Of a DNA stretch of 64,000 bases, positions 35,715 through 43,886 are shown piece after piece. Below the pieces are notes generated by a model that was not told the origin of the DNA, searched no databases, and was given only the letters and a program-made list of their open reading frames with translations. The position numbers and the translations under genes are program-made. How positions within the stretch are numbered: the stretch's first letter is position 1; each line of letters starts with the position of its first letter. Source of the DNA: Streptomyces sp. Ag109_O5-10 (GTDB lineage: Bacteria; Actinomycetota; Actinomycetes; Streptomycetales; Streptomycetaceae); the NCBI RefSeq assembly GCF_900105755.1, contig NZ_FNTQ01000001.1, positions 3,100,001-3,164,000 of the forward strand, in the 5' to 3' direction.

Positions 35715-35892
35715 CCGCACGGGACCGGCCCGCACGCGACCAGCCTCACGCTTCCGACCGCACGGGACCGGCCCGCACGCGACCAGCCTCACGCTTCCGA
35801 CCGCACGGGACCGGCCCGCACGCGACCAGCCTCACGCTTCCGACCGCACGGGACCGGCCCGCACGCGACCAGCCTCGCGCTTCGGACCGCAC
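35713..35892 (+). repeat. 43-bp tandem repeat array (4 copies plus partial)
   Basis: Units start at 35713, 35756, 35799 and 35842, with a partial fifth at 35885. The unit begins GACCGCACGGGACCGGCCCG and contains CACGCGACCAGCCTCACGCT. Copies are identical apart from changes at the end of the fourth. The first overlaps the AraC-type stop codon. Confidence 0.95.
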
Positions 35893-35925
35893 GCACGGCC
35901 GGGCGTTTGCTCCTAGCCTGACCTC

Positions 35926-36345
35926 ATGGACGTAAAACTCGCGCAGTGTTTCATCGCCGTCGACGACCACGACAAGGCGCTGGCCTTCTACCGGGACGTG
36001 CTCGGCCTGGAGGTCCACAACGACGTGGAGTTCGAGGGGATGCGGTGGGTGACCGTCGGGTCGCCGCAGCAGCCGGGCGTGGAGATCGTGCTGGAGCCGC
36101 CGGGCGCCAACCCGGACGCCTCGCCCGCCGACCGGCAGGCCATGGCCGAACTGCTCGCCAAGGGCATGCTACGCGGGGTGATCTTCTCCACCACCGACTG
36201 CGACGCGCTGTACGAGCGGGTGCGGGAGTACGGCGGTGACGTGATCCAGGAGCCGATGGACCAGCACTGGGGCGTGCGGGACTGCGCCTTCCGGGACCCG
36301 GCGGGGAACCTGCTGCGCTTCACGGAACGCCGGGCGGCCGATTAG
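35926..36345 (+). CDS. VOC-family (glyoxalase-like) protein
   Basis: A 139-residue single-domain vicinal-oxygen-chelate protein. DDHDKALAFYRDVLGLEV opens the fold, VEIVLEPPG and VIFSTTDCDALYERVREYGG are the middle strands, and FRDPAGNLLRFTE ends it. Members include dioxygenases, glyoxalases and resistance proteins; this one resembles PhnB/glyoxalase-like homologues of unknown substrate. TAGCCT ends 6 nt before the ATG, suggesting a leaderless mRNA. It lies downstream of the AraC-type gene across the 43-bp array. Confidence 0.9.
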   Translation: MDVKLAQCFIAVDDHDKALAFYRDVLGLEVHNDVEFEGMRWVTVGSPQQPGVEIVLEPPGANPDASPADRQAMAELLAKGMLRGVIFSTTDCDALYERVREYGGDVIQEPMDQHWGVRDCAFRDPAGNLLRFTERRAAD

Positions 36346-36363
36346 CGCACTTACGATCACCGT

Positions 36364-37152
36364 ATGAGCATCCGCTGGACGTACGCCTTCGCCGACCGCC
36401 CCGCCGCGCATCTCGCCGCCGCCCAGGCGTTCTGGACAGCCGTCACCGGCACCTTCCTGTCCGCGCCGCGAGGCGAGAACGACGAGTTCGTGACGCTGCT
36501 GCCGGCCTCCGGCGTCGACGCCTGCGTCAAGCTCCAGGGCGTCGACACGGGCCCCGGCGGAGCCCACCTCGACCTCTGTGCCGAGGACGTGCCGGGCCTG
36601 GTGAAGCGGGCCCGGGAACTCGGCGCCGAGACGGTCACCGAGCACGACGGGTGGACCGTCCTGCGGTCGCCGGCCGGGCAGTTGTGGTGCGCGGTGCCCT
36701 GGCACGGGGAGTCGGTACGGCCGCCGGTCGTGGCGGGCAGCCGGCTGGACCAGGTCAGCCTCGACATCCCGCCGTCCGCGTACGAGGCGGAGACGGCGTT
36801 CTGGGCGGAGCTGACCGGCTGGGAGCCGCTGACCGGCGCGCTGCCGGAGTTCCGGGTGCTCAGGCCGCCGGCCGGGCTGCCGGTGCGCATCCTGCTCCAG
36901 CGGCTCGACGACGAGCAGCCCGCCGCCGCCCATCTCGACCTGGCCTGCGCGGACATCCCGGCGACCCGCGCCCGGCACGAGGAACTCGGCGCCGTGCACG
37001 TGGCCGACGGCCGCCACTGGACGGTGATGCGCGACCCGGCGGGCGGCGTCTACTGCCTCACCGGCCGCGACCCGGAGACCGGCGGCCTGCCGAGCCGGGA
37101 TCAGGAGCCGGAGGAAGGGGACCAGGCGGTTTCGTTCGGATCACCTGGCTGA
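36364..37152 (+). CDS. Two-domain VOC-family protein
   Basis: A 262-residue protein with two VOC repeats, about residues 5-115 (AHLDLCAEDVPGLVKRARELG) and 125-235 (AHLDLACADIPATRARHEELG). The two halves align well, including the closing DWTV/HWTVMRDPAGG strand. Function is unknown; many such pairs are resistance or dioxygenase-like proteins. TACGAT ends 6 nt before the ATG. The last dozen residues (after about 37110) run into the IS5-type remnant on the opposite strand, so the native C-terminus may have been altered. Confidence 0.88.
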   Translation: MSIRWTYAFADRPAAHLAAAQAFWTAVTGTFLSAPRGENDEFVTLLPASGVDACVKLQGVDTGPGGAHLDLCAEDVPGLVKRARELGAETVTEHDGWTVLRSPAGQLWCAVPWHGESVRPPVVAGSRLDQVSLDIPPSAYEAETAFWAELTGWEPLTGALPEFRVLRPPAGLPVRILLQRLDDEQPAAAHLDLACADIPATRARHEELGAVHVADGRHWTVMRDPAGGVYCLTGRDPETGGLPSRDQEPEEGDQAVSFGSPG

Positions 37153-37450
37153 CCAGAGGCAGACGCTCGCACCGTGGAGTCCGGCCAGGTGGACGGCGGC
37201 TGTCTTGTCGTAGCGGGGGGCGATGCCTCGCCATCTGGTGCAAGCGGTTGACGCAGCGTTCGACCGTGTTGCGGTGCTTGGAGGTCTCGCGGCCGAAGGC
37301 GGGTGGCCCGCCACCCCGGCTGCCGCGTCGCAGACGGTGGCCGCGTTGGTCGGCCGGCACGGGGACGACGGCCCGGATGCCGCGCCGCCTGAGGTGCTCA
37401 CGGATGACCCGCGACGAATACGCCTTGTCCGCGACGACACCAGTGATGAC
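37141..37450 (-). pseudogene. IS5-family transposase 3' remnant, frameshifted
   Basis: The minus strand encodes VVADKAYSSRVIREHLRRRG and, further on, RNTVERCVNRLHQ in one frame, then WRGIAPRYDKTAAVHLAGLH in another. This is the C-terminal DDE region (with the Glu in VERCVN) of IS5/IS1647-like transposases. A frameshift near 37232 separates the two parts, and the N-terminal half is missing. It lies between the VOC gene and the response regulator. Inverted-repeat ends were not identified. Confidence 0.88.
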
Positions 37451-37610
37451 CAGCCCCCATGCCATGGCCCTTGGCCCTGCGCCCGACGGCCACCGCCTTC
37501 GGCACCCAGCGCGGCAAGCCCGGCGGAGAGCACCTGTCCGAAGGCGCCGCACGCCCCGCCAAGTGCTGCTCGGCACCGGTGTCGACTGGGCGTGGGGGCG
37601 TGCTCGCGCA

Positions 37611-38261
37611 CTATGCGGTCGCAACGCCCAGGAAGCGCAGCACCGCCAGGACGCGGCGGTGGTCGGCGTCGGCCTTGGGCAGGTCGAGCTTGGTGAAGAT
37701 GCTGTTGATGTGCTTGGCGACCGCGCTCTCGCTCACGACCAGTTCGGCGGCGACGCCGGAGTTGGACCGGCCGCCCGCCATCAGCTCCAGCACCTCCCGC
37801 TCGCGCGGTGTCAGCCGGTCGAGCGGATCGCTGTGCCGGCGCACCAGCAGCTGCGCGACGACCTGCGGGTCGAGCGCGGTGCCGCCGGCCGCCACCCGGC
37901 GTACCGCCTCGGCGAACTCCTCGACGTCGGCGACCCGTTGCTTGAGCAGATAGCCGACGCCCGAGATGTCGGCGGCGAGCAGATCGGCGGCGTACCGCTC
38001 CTCCACGTACTGCGACAGCAGGAGCACGGCGGTACGCGGGTACTGGCGGCGGATCACCAGCGCGGCGCGCACTCCCTCGTCGGTGAAGCCGGGCGGCATG
38101 CGCACGTCGACCACGGCGATGTCGGGCCGGTGCTCCTCGACGGCTGCCAGCAGCCCTTCCGCGTCGGCGACTTGCGCGCACATCTCGAAGCCGGCCGCCT
38201 CCAGCACCTTGACCACGCCGATGCGCAGCAGGAGGGAATCCTCGGCGATCACGGCGCGCAC
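37611..38261 (-). CDS. NarL/LuxR-type response regulator
   Basis: A 216-residue regulator: receiver with Asp7-type acidic pocket, phospho-acceptor Asp52 (AVVDVRMPPG), and Lys near 106 (LLKQRV), then a LuxR/NarL helix-turn-helix beginning LTPREREVLELMAGGRSNSGVA. It is the cognate partner of the kinase encoded just upstream, whose 3' end its GTG start overlaps by 13 bp. The target genes are unknown. The 3' end lies close to the IS5-type remnant but is intact. Confidence 0.93.
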   Translation of the reverse strand: MRAVIAEDSLLLRIGVVKVLEAAGFEMCAQVADAEGLLAAVEEHRPDIAVVDVRMPPGFTDEGVRAALVIRRQYPRTAVLLLSQYVEERYAADLLAADISGVGYLLKQRVADVEEFAEAVRRVAAGGTALDPQVVAQLLVRRHSDPLDRLTPREREVLELMAGGRSNSGVAAELVVSESAVAKHINSIFTKLDLPKADADHRRVLAVLRFLGVATA

Positions 38262-39505
38262 GGCAGCTCCACGGTGATGACGGTCGGGCCCCCGGCGGGG
38301 CTGCGGCAGGAGAACGTGCCGTCGACGGACGCGACGCGCTTGGCGAGCCCGGCGAGCCCGGTGCCACCGCCGGCCGCCGCGAGATCCGCGCCGCCCGCGC
38401 CGTCGTCCACGACGACCACCAGCAGTGTCTCCCCGATCCGCGTCACGGTCACGTCCGCCCGGGTCGCCTGGGCGTGTTTGACCACGTTCGTCAGGGCCTC
38501 GGAGACCACGAAGTACGCGACGGCCTCGACCGTGGGTGAGGGGCGCTGCGGCAGGTCCACCGCCACGCGCACCGGGATCGGGAGGCGGGCGGCGACCCCG
38601 GACAGCGCGGCGTCGAGGCCGCGGTCCTCGAGGACGGCCGGATGCAGGCCGCGCACCAGGTTGTTCAGCTCGGCGATCGCCTCCTTCGCCTCGCGGTGCG
38701 CCTCGTCGATCACCTTGCGGGCATCCTCCGGCAGGTCGCCGAGGGTGGACCTGGCCAGGCCCAGGTTGACGGCGAGTGAGACGAGGCGCTGCTGTACGCC
38801 GTCGTGCAGGTCGCGCTCGATCCGCCGCCGCTCGGCGTCGGCGGCGTCGAGCACGCCGGCCCGGCTCTCGGCGAGGTCGGCTACCCGGCGGGCCAGCTTC
38901 TCCGTGCGGCTGGGGCCGAGCAGGACCTCGGCCGCCCGGGTGTCCAGCCGCACCAGAGCGCCGGTCAGCCGGGGCCCGAGGAACAGCAGGGCGAGGCCAC
39001 CGGCGGTGATGTACACGGCCTGTGTGGTGTACCCGAGGTCGGTGACCCGCCATTGCGGGGGCAGCGCCCAGATCCACACGTAGAGGGAGGCGGCCACGAG
39101 AGCGGCGGCCCAGACGGCGAGGACGGCGATGTCCAGGAGGGCGAGCAGCGGACCCGCCACGGCGTGGTAGCAGACCTGCCGCCACAAGGCCCGCGTGGTG
39201 AGCCGGCGCACCGCCGACCTCCAGTTGCGTCCCGGCCCGGGTGCGGCGGGGCGCGCGAGGTCCTTTCCGACGAGCGCCCGGTAGCGCCGCCGCTGCCCGG
39301 CGGTCAGCGGGGGTGTCACCCAGAGCGTGAGCAGCACGGGCAGCGGAATCACGGCCGGTGCCCCCGCCATCGCGGCGGCCAGCCAGAACCACAGGGGCAC
39401 CACGGCGAGGTGGAGCGGCAGGCCGGCGGCGACGAGCGCGGTCCGGTGTCCCGCCCTGTGGAACGTCCGGCCCGGCACCGGCCGCAGCCACGTGGTGAGT
39501 TGCAT
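38249..39505 (-). CDS. NarL-type sensor histidine kinase
   Basis: A 418-residue HisKA_3 kinase. Four hydrophobic segments precede the kinase core (about 24-45, 50-65, 115-145 and 165-178), consistent with a membrane sensor domain. The phospho-acceptor is His234 in ERDLHDGVQQRLVSLAVNLG. The ATPase has SEALTNVVKHAQAT and DDGAGG...GGTGLAGLAKRV. It phosphorylates the overlapping downstream regulator. ATG at 39505 lacks an SD; TACCGT ends 7 nt upstream, so a leaderless transcript is likely. Confidence 0.93.
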   Translation of the reverse strand: MQLTTWLRPVPGRTFHRAGHRTALVAAGLPLHLAVVPLWFWLAAAMAGAPAVIPLPVLLTLWVTPPLTAGQRRRYRALVGKDLARPAAPGPGRNWRSAVRRLTTRALWRQVCYHAVAGPLLALLDIAVLAVWAAALVAASLYVWIWALPPQWRVTDLGYTTQAVYITAGGLALLFLGPRLTGALVRLDTRAAEVLLGPSRTEKLARRVADLAESRAGVLDAADAERRRIERDLHDGVQQRLVSLAVNLGLARSTLGDLPEDARKVIDEAHREAKEAIAELNNLVRGLHPAVLEDRGLDAALSGVAARLPIPVRVAVDLPQRPSPTVEAVAYFVVSEALTNVVKHAQATRADVTVTRIGETLLVVVVDDGAGGADLAAAGGGTGLAGLAKRVASVDGTFSCRSPAGGPTVITVELPCAP

Positions 39506-39676
39506 GCGTCAAACGGTAAAGCCGCAGGCCATCCCCGTGCCATGACGCTCCCACCCGGTTCGGGGCTGCACTTTTCTCCACCCCGGGTCGGAACCCTGCG
39601 TGACTGACGGCGCCCCTGTGTGCGGCGGAGGGTGGAGCACGTGAAGGGGAGAGCCGACGGGGAGCGGGGGAAGACG

Positions 39677-40156
39677 ATGCGTCACCTGGTGTTGGGCGAT
39701 GACGAATGGGCCGGTGCCGAGGGCTTCGGCCGCGCCGAGGTCATCCCGCTCCACGAAGAGGCGGAGGAGCCCCGCCCTGCGCGGGGCACGCGGCGGGCCG
39801 GGGGGCTGCTGGTCGCCTGCGGGCTCGCCCTGCTGCCGTGGCTGTACGTGCTGGCCACCGGCCTGCCGGCCACCGCGACCGCGGCGCACTGGCCGCTCGC
39901 CTGGGTCGGGCTCGACGCGCCGGAGGCGCTCGGCCTGATCGCCACCGGCCTCCTTGCCGCCCGCGGCGACCGGCGGCACGCCCTGACAGCCGCCGCGACC
40001 GCGACGCTGCTCGTGGTGGACGCCTGGTTCGACACCACGACCGCGGCCCCGGGCGGCGACTTCGCCACCGCGGTCGCCATGGCGCTCGGCGCCGAGCTGC
40101 CGCTCGCCGCGCTGTGCGGCCGGCTGGCGCTGCGGGCGCTGCGCCGGCACGCGTGA
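39677..40156 (+). CDS. Conserved membrane protein, about four TM helices
   Basis: A 159-residue protein. A hydrophilic N-terminus (RHLVLGDDEWAGAEGFGRAE) precedes four TM helices (about 43-62, 72-92, 97-115 and 125-148). The C-terminus is Arg-rich. It is a common hypothetical membrane protein of Streptomyces; no catalytic motif is visible. ATG at 39677 follows a GGGGGAAG stretch. An earlier GTG frame start (39632) is possible. It is divergent from the NarL kinase, so regulation by that pair is conceivable but untested. Confidence 0.75.
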   Translation: MRHLVLGDDEWAGAEGFGRAEVIPLHEEAEEPRPARGTRRAGGLLVACGLALLPWLYVLATGLPATATAAHWPLAWVGLDAPEALGLIATGLLAARGDRRHALTAAATATLLVVDAWFDTTTAAPGGDFATAVAMALGAELPLAALCGRLALRALRRHA

Positions 40157-40226
40157 CGCCGACCGCCCGGCCCCATGCCACGGATCAGATCGATCAACCG
40201 AGAACACCACGCACCGCGCACAGGGC

Positions 40227-40574
40227 CTAGCCGGCCGGGTGCGGGGGCCAGGGCTCCACGTCGACCACGGCCGTGACCGGTATCGGTCCGTACACGTGCG
40301 GGAACTCCTCACCGCCCGGCTCCGGCGCCTCCCACTTCACCGGGGCGCCGACCCGGGCCGGATCCACGACCAGCACCACCAGTTCGTCCGGGCCGTCGTA
40401 GGCGCCGTACAGGAAGGCCGCGATACGCGGGAGCTGGTCGCGGGTGGAGCAGTGGATGAAGCCCTCCTCCTGGAGGGTGCGGCCGCGGGTGGACATCTCG
40501 TAGCCGCCCCGCGCGCGGGCCTCCTCCCACAGGGAGCGTTCGGTCAGGTGCAGGATGTTCGGAAGTCCGGTCAT
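40227..40574 (-). CDS. DUF952-family protein
   Basis: A 115-residue protein starting NILHLTERSLWEEARARGGY, with GFIHCSTRDQLPRIA and a later VVDPARVGAPVKWEAP, the DUF952 signature. Members are small cytosolic proteins structurally related to ADP-ribosyltransferase folds, without established function. No TM helix or signal peptide. It starts at the ATG at 40574 and lies 9 nt downstream of the zinc-ribbon gene stop, probably in one operon. Confidence 0.9.
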   Translation of the reverse strand: MTGLPNILHLTERSLWEEARARGGYEMSTRGRTLQEEGFIHCSTRDQLPRIAAFLYGAYDGPDELVVLVVDPARVGAPVKWEAPEPGGEEFPHVYGPIPVTAVVDVEPWPPHPAG

Positions 40575-40583
40575 GCGGACACG

Positions 40584-40796
40584 CTACGGTGTGGGCCGGC
40601 CGGCGGATTCGGGCGGGGAGGGCGGCGGCGGGGGCACCTCCCGCGTGCGCGCCGGTCCCGGGTACTGGGCGCAGTCGGGATTGCGGCAGGGGCCGGGTCC
40701 CCAGACGGGAACCCAGGCACCCAGCGTCTTGTGCCGCCGCACCACACGTTCGACGGACTGTCCGCAGGCCGGACAGACCTGGTCCTGGCTGTCCAT
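40584..40796 (-). CDS. Small zinc-ribbon protein
   Basis: A 70-residue protein. CPAC (residues 8-11) and CRNPDC form the two halves of a zinc ribbon; a Pro-rich tail follows. TACGCT ends 6 nt before the ATG, indicating a leaderless transcript. Function unknown. It lies 9 nt upstream of the DUF952 gene on the same strand. Confidence 0.75.
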   Translation of the reverse strand: MDSQDQVCPACGQSVERVVRRHKTLGAWVPVWGPGPCRNPDCAQYPGPARTREVPPPPPSPPESAGRPTP

Positions 40797-40908
40797 GCCC
40801 CCAGCGTAGGCCGGGCCCGGCAGCCGCGCCCGCCGCGGCGGGAGACGCTCCGGCGGGAATCGGCGGGCCCCGCACACCGTGGGGATGCGCGGGACCCGTC
40901 GGGCCGGA

Positions 40909-40955
40909 GCCCCCGGGGAGCCGTGCGGGGTCAGGAGCCGCACGGTCCCGGGGGC
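40909..40955 (-). terminator. Polyprenyl synthase operon terminator
   Basis: GCCCCCGGG/CCCGGGGGC and CCGTGCGG/CCGCACGG form a bulged stem of 9 plus 8 bp, 10 nt after the polyprenyl synthase stop on the minus strand. Confidence 0.75.
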
Positions 40956-40965
40956 ACCGGGGTCT

Positions 40966-42066
40966 TCACCTGCTGCGCCGGGTCACGAACTCGGCGAGCG
41001 CGAGCAGGCCGCCGGCCGCCTCCGGGCCGGGCACGGCGCGGGCGAGCTCCTGCATCGCCAGGGCCATCCGGTCGGCCGCCTCGGACTGCGCCCAGTCCCG
41101 GCCGCCCGCCCGCTCCACGGCCTGTGCGGTCCGCGTGATCTCCTCGGCGTCGGACCGCACGTGCGGCTTGGCGTACAGCTCGGCGAGGTCGGCGGCGGCC
41201 GGGGTGCCGGAGGTGAGGGCCGCGACGACCGGCAGGGACTTCTTGCGGGCCGCCAGGTCCGCACCGGCCGGCTTGCCGGTGCGCCCGGGGTCGCCCCATA
41301 TCCCGATGACGTCGTCGATCAGCTGGAAGGCGAGCCCGGCCTGGCGGCCGAAGCCGTCGAGCGCCGCCACCTCCGCCGCTCCCGCCCCCGCGTACAGCGC
41401 GCCCAGGGCGCAGGCGCAGCCGAGCAGCGCCCCGGTCTTGGCCTCGGCCATGGCGAGCGCCTCGTCGAGGGTGACCTCCTCGGGCGCCCGGTCCTCCAGG
41501 GCCGTGTCCGCGTGTTGTCCCGCGCACAGTTCGAGGACGCAGTCCGCGAGCCGGACGGCCGCGGCCGCGGACGCCGGGTGCGGGTCCTCGGCGAGCAGCC
41601 GGAGGCCCAGCGCCTGGAGGGCGTCCCCGGCGAGGATCGCGTCCGCGTCGCCGAACACGGTCCACGCGGTGGGCCGGTGCCTGCGGGAGGTGTCCCGGTC
41701 CATGACGTCGTCGTGCAGGAGGGTGAAGTTGTGCACCAGCTCCACGGCGGCCGCGGCCCGTACGGCGGCCGCGCGGGCCGCCGGTCCGCCGAGCGCGTCG
41801 GCGGCGGCGAGGACCAGCGCGGGCCGGATGGCCTTGCCCGCGTTGCCGTCCGCCGGGGTGCCGTCCGCGTGCTCCCAGCCGAAGTGGTAGCGCGCGACGC
41901 GCCGCATCGAACCGGGCAACGACGCCACGGCGGTGCGCAGTTCGGGGTCGACGGACGCCCGGACCCGCTCCAGGATCCCCGCCGCCTCGGCCCCGTCGAG
42001 CGGCTCCGGCCTCCCCTGCGGCAGCTTTGTGGCACGCAGCTGCCGTTCCGTCACGAACTCGGCCAT
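40966..42066 (-). CDS. Polyprenyl diphosphate synthase, probable encapsulin cargo
   Basis: A 366-residue trans-prenyltransferase. The first Asp motif is DDVMD (119-123); the second reads DDVIG...D (251-259), so the third Asp of DDxxD is replaced. It condenses isopentenyl diphosphate with allylic diphosphates; product length cannot be read. ATG at 42066 follows GAGGGGGAGG. The frame is open back to a GTG at 42189 that overlaps the encapsulin stop and would add 41 mostly disordered residues, of interest because family 2 encapsulin cargos carry disordered N-terminal targeting segments. It is the second gene after the encapsulin. Confidence 0.92.
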   Translation of the reverse strand: MAEFVTERQLRATKLPQGRPEPLDGAEAAGILERVRASVDPELRTAVASLPGSMRRVARYHFGWEHADGTPADGNAGKAIRPALVLAAADALGGPAARAAAVRAAAAVELVHNFTLLHDDVMDRDTSRRHRPTAWTVFGDADAILAGDALQALGLRLLAEDPHPASAAAAVRLADCVLELCAGQHADTALEDRAPEEVTLDEALAMAEAKTGALLGCACALGALYAGAGAAEVAALDGFGRQAGLAFQLIDDVIGIWGDPGRTGKPAGADLAARKKSLPVVAALTSGTPAAADLAELYAKPHVRSDAEEITRTAQAVERAGGRDWAQSEAADRMALAMQELARAVPGPEAAGGLLALAEFVTRRSR

Positions 42067-42179
42067 GGCCTCCCCCTCGCGGAGCGCGCGTACGGTGGCG
42101 TCTCCGCCCCGCCTCGGCACGTACCCCGAGGGTGTACCCGCCCCGGAGGGCGGGGACACGGCCACCAAGTGCGGAAACG

Positions 42180-43586
42180 TCACCTCCACCGGCCGATCTC
42201 GACGTTCTCCAGCACACCGAGGGCGTCCGGGACCAGCACGGCGGCCGAGTAGTAGGCCGTGACCAGGTAACTGATGATCGCCTGCTCGTTGATGCCCATG
42301 AAGCGGACCGAGAGGCTCGGCTCGATCTCGTCGGGGATTCCGGACTGCCGCAGTCCGATGACGCCCTGGTTGTCCTCACCCGTACGCATGGCGATGATCG
42401 AGGTGGTCCGGGCCTCGGTGACCGGGATCTTGTTGCAGGGGTAGATCGGTACCCCGCGCCAGGTCGGGATGCGGTTGCCGCCGATCTCCACGGTCTCCGG
42501 GACCAGTCCGCGCTTGTTGAGCTCACGGCCGAAGGCGGCGATGGCGCGCGGGTGGGCGAGGAAGAGCTTGGTGCCACGCCGGCGGCTGAGCAGCTCGTCC
42601 ATGTCGTCCGGGCTGGGCACGCCGTCGTGCGGCTGCAGCCGCTGGTCGTACTGGCAGTTGCTGAGCAAGCCGAACTCCCGGTTGTTGATGAGCTCGTGCT
42701 CCTGGCGCTCCTTCAGCGCCTCGACGGTGAGCCGCAACTGGTGCTCGGTCTGGTTCATCGGCTGGTTGTAGAGGTCGGCCACGCGGGTGTGGATGCGCAG
42801 CACGGTCTGGGCGATGCTCAGCTCGTACTCGCGCGGCCGGGCCTCGTAGTCGACGAAGGTGTGCGGGATGTCGGGCTCGCCGCTGTGGCCGGCCGCGAGG
42901 GCGACCTCCTTCTCGCCGTACTTGTTGGTGCGCTGCTCGGGGATCGCGCGCAGCTGCTGCAGGTGCTCGCGCAAGGAGTCGGCCCGCTCGGCGACCTGCT
43001 CGAAGTCCTGCCGGGACAGGGTCAGCACGGTGCAGGCCGTGTCCGCGCGGGCGGTGTACTCCCAGATGGCGTCCGGGTCGATCAGGCCCTGCTCGCCGAA
43101 GTACGAGCCGTCGCCGAGGACGCCGAGCACCGCGTCGTCGCCGTAGGGACCGGTGCCGATCTTCTCGACGCGGCCGTGGGCCAGCAGGTGGACCTCGTCC
43201 GCCCCGTTGCCGAACGAGGCGATGACCTCGCCGGCGGCGAAGTCGCGCTGCCGGCAGCGCTGGGCCAGCTCGGCCAGCACCTCCTCGTCGTCGTACGACC
43301 GCAGGATGGGCAGCTCGCCCAGCTCCGCGGGGATGACCTCGACACGGTCGCCGGTCTTCAGGAAGGTGATACGGCCGTCGCCGACCGTGTAGGTGAGCCG
43401 CCGGTTCACCCGGTACGTGCCGCCCTGGACGTCGACCCAGGGCAGTGTGCGCAGCAGCCAGCGGGAGCTGATCTCCTGCATCTGGGGCGCGGACTTGGTC
43501 GTGGTGGCCAGGTTCCGCGCTGCCGCCGTGTCCAGAGACTGCTGCGGCTTGCCCTGATCCGTGCGGACCTCTTCGCCTACCGACAT
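42180..43586 (-). CDS. Family 2B encapsulin shell protein (EshA-like)
   Basis: A 468-residue protein of the EshA/SrpI group. An N-terminal arm (to about 90) is followed by an inserted cyclic-nucleotide-binding domain (about 92-205, phosphate cassette region [19 protein letters not shown]) and the HK97-like shell domain (about 250-468). It should assemble into a protein nanocompartment around the adjacent polyprenyl synthase. At the positions of CAP Arg82-Ser83 it has Trp175-Glu176. GGGAGGG lies about 9 nt before the ATG; an in-frame ATG at 43604 is an alternative. It is divergent from an amidase gene. Confidence 0.93.
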   Translation of the reverse strand: MSVGEEVRTDQGKPQQSLDTAAARNLATTTKSAPQMQEISSRWLLRTLPWVDVQGGTYRVNRRLTYTVGDGRITFLKTGDRVEVIPAELGELPILRSYDDEEVLAELAQRCRQRDFAAGEVIASFGNGADEVHLLAHGRVEKIGTGPYGDDAVLGVLGDGSYFGEQGLIDPDAIWEYTARADTACTVLTLSRQDFEQVAERADSLREHLQQLRAIPEQRTNKYGEKEVALAAGHSGEPDIPHTFVDYEARPREYELSIAQTVLRIHTRVADLYNQPMNQTEHQLRLTVEALKERQEHELINNREFGLLSNCQYDQRLQPHDGVPSPDDMDELLSRRRGTKLFLAHPRAIAAFGRELNKRGLVPETVEIGGNRIPTWRGVPIYPCNKIPVTEARTTSIIAMRTGEDNQGVIGLRQSGIPDEIEPSLSVRFMGINEQAIISYLVTAYYSAAVLVPDALGVLENVEIGRWR

Positions 43587-43886
43587 AAGGAAATGCCCTC
43601 CCATACCTGCGCGGGCGCCGAACTGCCCACGCATCGGTCTCACGGGCCACCCTGTCATCACGGAGCGTGTCGGGACCATTACCCGAAAGAGCGGGAATAG
43701 ATCATCGCACTGCTGGGCATGCCGACATATCCGCTCATCCCCCACTCGTCCATGCGCCGTCTTGTCCCGATTGACTCGCACAAGATCCGAACAAGTTCGA
43801 ACGAGGATGGACCGGTAAGCCCGACTTCTGTAGAAAGCCCAGAAGATCTGGAAGATCCGAATAATTCAGATGCGAAGGAGGCGGTC
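43587..43886. other. Encapsulin/amidase divergent promoter region
   Basis: About 300 bases without a gene. The right part (43790-43886) is unusually AT-rich for this genome, with repeated AGATC/AGATCC motifs (near 43844-43859) and AATAATTC. Promoters for both genes must lie here; exact hexamers are unclear. Confidence 0.5.
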
